Source: Devosia sp.
GTDB taxonomy: Bacteria > Pseudomonadota > Alphaproteobacteria > Rhizobiales > Devosiaceae
NCBI GenBank assembly: GCA_028290245.1
Contig: JAQGKG010000168.1
Location: 1 to 6,654 of the forward strand
Direction: 5' to 3'
DNA length: 6,654 bases
Of the stretch, positions 4,861-6,654 are shown piece by piece. Position 1 is the first letter of the stretch. Each line of letters opens with the position of its first letter. A program made the position numbers and the translations under genes. The notes under the pieces are model-generated. The model saw only the letters and a list, made by a program, of their open reading frames with translations, did not search any database and had not been told where the DNA came from.

Positions 4861-6654
4861 GCGCCGATCGCCGTCGAGTCGCTGGCTGTGCGGCTGCGTG
4901 AACGGTCGATCCAGACGCGAAGCAGCGCCAGGAGCAGATCCAGGTCTACTGGCTTGGCGATATAGTCCGAAGCGCCAGCATCAAGGCATTTTTGCCGGTC
5001 ACCCTTCATGGCCTTGGCCGTCACCGCGATCAGTGGGATATGCGCCATGGCAGGTCGATTGCGGATTTCCCGCATGGTCTCGTAGCCGTCCATTTCAGGC
5101 ATCATGATGTCGACTAGCGCGACGTGCGTGTCGGTGTGGCGCTCGAGAAGTTCGATGCCTTCGCGGCCGCCCTCGGCATGAAGCACTTCGATGCCGCAGG
5201 TTTCAAGCAGGCTTGTGAGGGAATAGATATTGCGGATGTCGTCATCGATGATCAGCACCTTGGTGCCTACCAGGTCCTGCACACCGACTTGGTCGTTGTC
5301 GCCGGCAATGGGTGTCGCCGACCGTTCCAACAATTGCGTAAGCTGCGACAGGTTGGCTGCATGGCGCAATTGTTTTAGTGCGGTGTATTCAGAACTCGCA
5401 AGCAGGGCTTCGGCACCGGGACCATAGATGACGGTGGCTCCCAGCACCGCAGCATTCTGGCGGGCAAGATTGGCAACTGCTGACCTCTCTTGCGCAGGAG
5501 ATCGGCCCACCGAGACTACGATGTGGCTGTATTGGTGCAGTGCAGCCTCATCTGCGTTGGCCGGGAGGAAGTCAACGGCGGTAACGGTTGTCAGCCCATC
5601 TCGAATGGCATCGGTGGTTCCAAGCCTGCGTTCCAGATCGGCGTCCACGACGAGGACATTGCGCTGATCGCGATGGGTTTGTTCCCGGATCGACCCAAAG
5701 ACTTCAGTCAACTCTTCCTCGTCTACCGGCTTCAGCATGACGGTCGCCGCGCCTTTTTCCATAAGGGCAGCAGCGTTCTCGGCACCCGAGATCACATGGA
5801 TCGGGATGGAGGCGGTCTTTGGGTCGTGCTGCAGCAGATCAAACAAGACCCAGCCATCGATATCCGAAAGGCCGAGATCGAGCGTGACCGCGTCAGGCAT
5901 AATCTTGCGCGTCAGTGCGAGGGTTCCCGATCCGGCGGTCGACAGGACAGCCTTGAGACCTGCAGAGCGCGCGACACTGAGCAGAACGCGTCCAAAAGTG
6001 GGGTCATCCTCGACGATCAGGATGACCTTGTCACCCGGTTGCAGGTCGTTGCGGTCGTCGCTGTCGACGACCTCGTTTGCGGCATTGGTGGCAACGCCGC
6101 CGAGCTCACCCATACTGGTGCTGCTCTGCTGCAGGCTCAGTGCTTTCGGGCCGTCGAGCGGAACAACCAGGGTGAAGGTCGATCCCTTCCCCGGCGTGCT
6201 CTGCACCCGTAGTTCGCCACCCAGGAGATTGGCGATCTCGCGACTGATGGAAAGTCCGAGGCCAGTGCCGCCATATTTGCGGCTGGTGGTGCCATCGGCT
6301 TGCTGAAAAGCTTCGAAGATCAGCTTCTGCTTGTCCTCGGGGATGCCGATCCCTGTATCGGTGACGGCCACCGAGAGCCTGCGGAGTGCTGCGCGACCGC
6401 GGCGGCCAGCTATCGCGTCCTCGAGCCCAAAGCGCAACTTGACCTCGCCACGTGCGGTAAACTTGAAGGCGTTGGACAAGAGGTTGAGCACCACTTGCTG
6501 CAAGCGTTTCTCGTCGGTGCGCATCGTCTCGGGCAGCTCAGGATCAATCTCGATGGTGAAGGCCAACGCCTTGTCCGTGGCCAGTTGGCGGAACGTGCGT
6601 TCCATGTGCTGCCGTAGCTGAATCAGCTTCACGTCGCCAAGGTCAATCGACACG
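4857..6654 (-). CDS. Hybrid histidine kinase, 3' part: HATPase_c and three receiver domains
   Basis: Partial gene, cut by the right edge. The first in-frame GTG at 6651-6653 is not taken as the start, because the protein opens in the linker just before HATPase_c; a HisKA dimerisation domain and any sensor must lie beyond the window. Counting from that GTG, HATPase_c spans about 12-167, with N box NLLSNAFKF (N57, N61), G1 D99-TGIGI, F box F113-EAF and G2 GGTGLGLS at 128-135. Receiver 1 (about 208-325) has E215-D217, acceptor D259, S289 and K308. Receiver 2 (about 331-445) keeps the VLVVDAD start, but the acceptor strand reads HIVVSVG, with no Asp and no recognisable Lys-Pro. Receiver 3 (about 464-583) is canonical: D470-D472, acceptor D515, T545 and K567. 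There is no Hpt domain. Multi-receiver hybrid kinases of this build usually carry HAMP or GAF input modules, which would be on the missing part. The gene overlaps the next kinase gene by four bases. Confidence 0.92.
   Translation of the reverse strand, partial: VSIDLGDVKLIQLRQHMERTFRQLATDKALAFTIEIDPELPETMRTDEKRLQQVVLNLLSNAFKFTARGEVKLRFGLEDAIAGRRGRAALRRLSVAVTDTGIGIPEDKQKLIFEAFQQADGTTSRKYGGTGLGLSISREIANLLGGELRVQSTPGKGSTFTLVVPLDGPKALSLQQSSTSMGELGGVATNAANEVVDSDDRNDLQPGDKVILIVEDDPTFGRVLLSVARSAGLKAVLSTAGSGTLALTRKIMPDAVTLDLGLSDIDGWVLFDLLQHDPKTASIPIHVISGAENAAALMEKGAATVMLKPVDEEELTEVFGSIREQTHRDQRNVLVVDADLERRLGTTDAIRDGLTTVTAVDFLPANADEAALHQYSHIVVSVGRSPAQERSAVANLARQNAAVLGATVIYGPGAEALLASSEYTALKQLRHAANLSQLTQLLERSATPIAGDNDQVGVQDLVGTKVLIIDDDIRNIYSLTSLLETCGIEVLHAEGGREGIELLERHTDTHVALVDIMMPEMDGYETMREIRNRPAMAHIPLIAVTAKAMKGDRQKCLDAGASDYIAKPVDLDLLLALLRVWIDRSRSRTASDSTAIGA

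Noticed and set aside
5490..6212. Plus-strand open frame of 240 codons opposite the first kinase
   Set aside because: It is antisense to the receiver and HATPase domains, which carry all expected motifs. There is no independent support.
6651..6653. GTG as the start codon of the upstream kinase
   Set aside because: It would begin the protein in the linker just before HATPase_c, without a phosphorylatable histidine domain. The frame runs off the window edge, so the gene is simply truncated here.

Overview
The window looks like chromosomal DNA from a GC-rich alphaproteobacterium, plausibly a sphingomonad or rhizobial relative. This is inferred from base composition, codon use and the style of the large hybrid histidine kinases; nothing in the window fixes the taxon. 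All intact genes are on the minus strand.

Right half (2833-6654): a translationally coupled pair of hybrid sensor kinases, read right to left. The upstream gene is cut by the window edge. What remains is a HATPase_c domain and three receiver-type domains, the middle one lacking its phosphoacceptor aspartate. Its stop codon overlaps the start of the second gene (ATGA), which encodes a 675-aa REC - coiled coil - PAS - HisKA - HATPase_c - REC protein. Together they form a multi-step phosphorelay module with five receiver-like domains. No DNA-binding output domain and no Hpt domain is visible, so the partner that receives the signal must lie outside the window or elsewhere in the genome.

Middle (about 953-2832): a low-density stretch that reads as a zone of gene decay. 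It holds a 3' remnant resembling the C-terminal part of a TolC/NodT-type outer-membrane efflux protein (plus strand), an 11-bp tandem repeat, a two-helix membrane protein broken by one apparent frameshift (1486-1919), a 32-codon candidate small membrane peptide just upstream of it, a second very short candidate (2548-2652), and several inverted repeats. Region 2025-2547 has no gene I can support.

Left end (1-952): one intact NmrA/QorB-like NAD(P)-binding oxidoreductase on the minus strand. It converges on, and at its 3' end overlaps, a short plus-strand remnant of the N-terminal helix-turn-helix of a LysR-type regulator. The regulator homology stops where the oxidoreductase ends, which looks like a recombination scar.

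I do not see a clearly new biological system. The points most worth a second look are the degenerate receiver in the kinase pair, the frameshifted membrane protein with its upstream micro-ORF, and the two gene remnants flanking the decayed zone.
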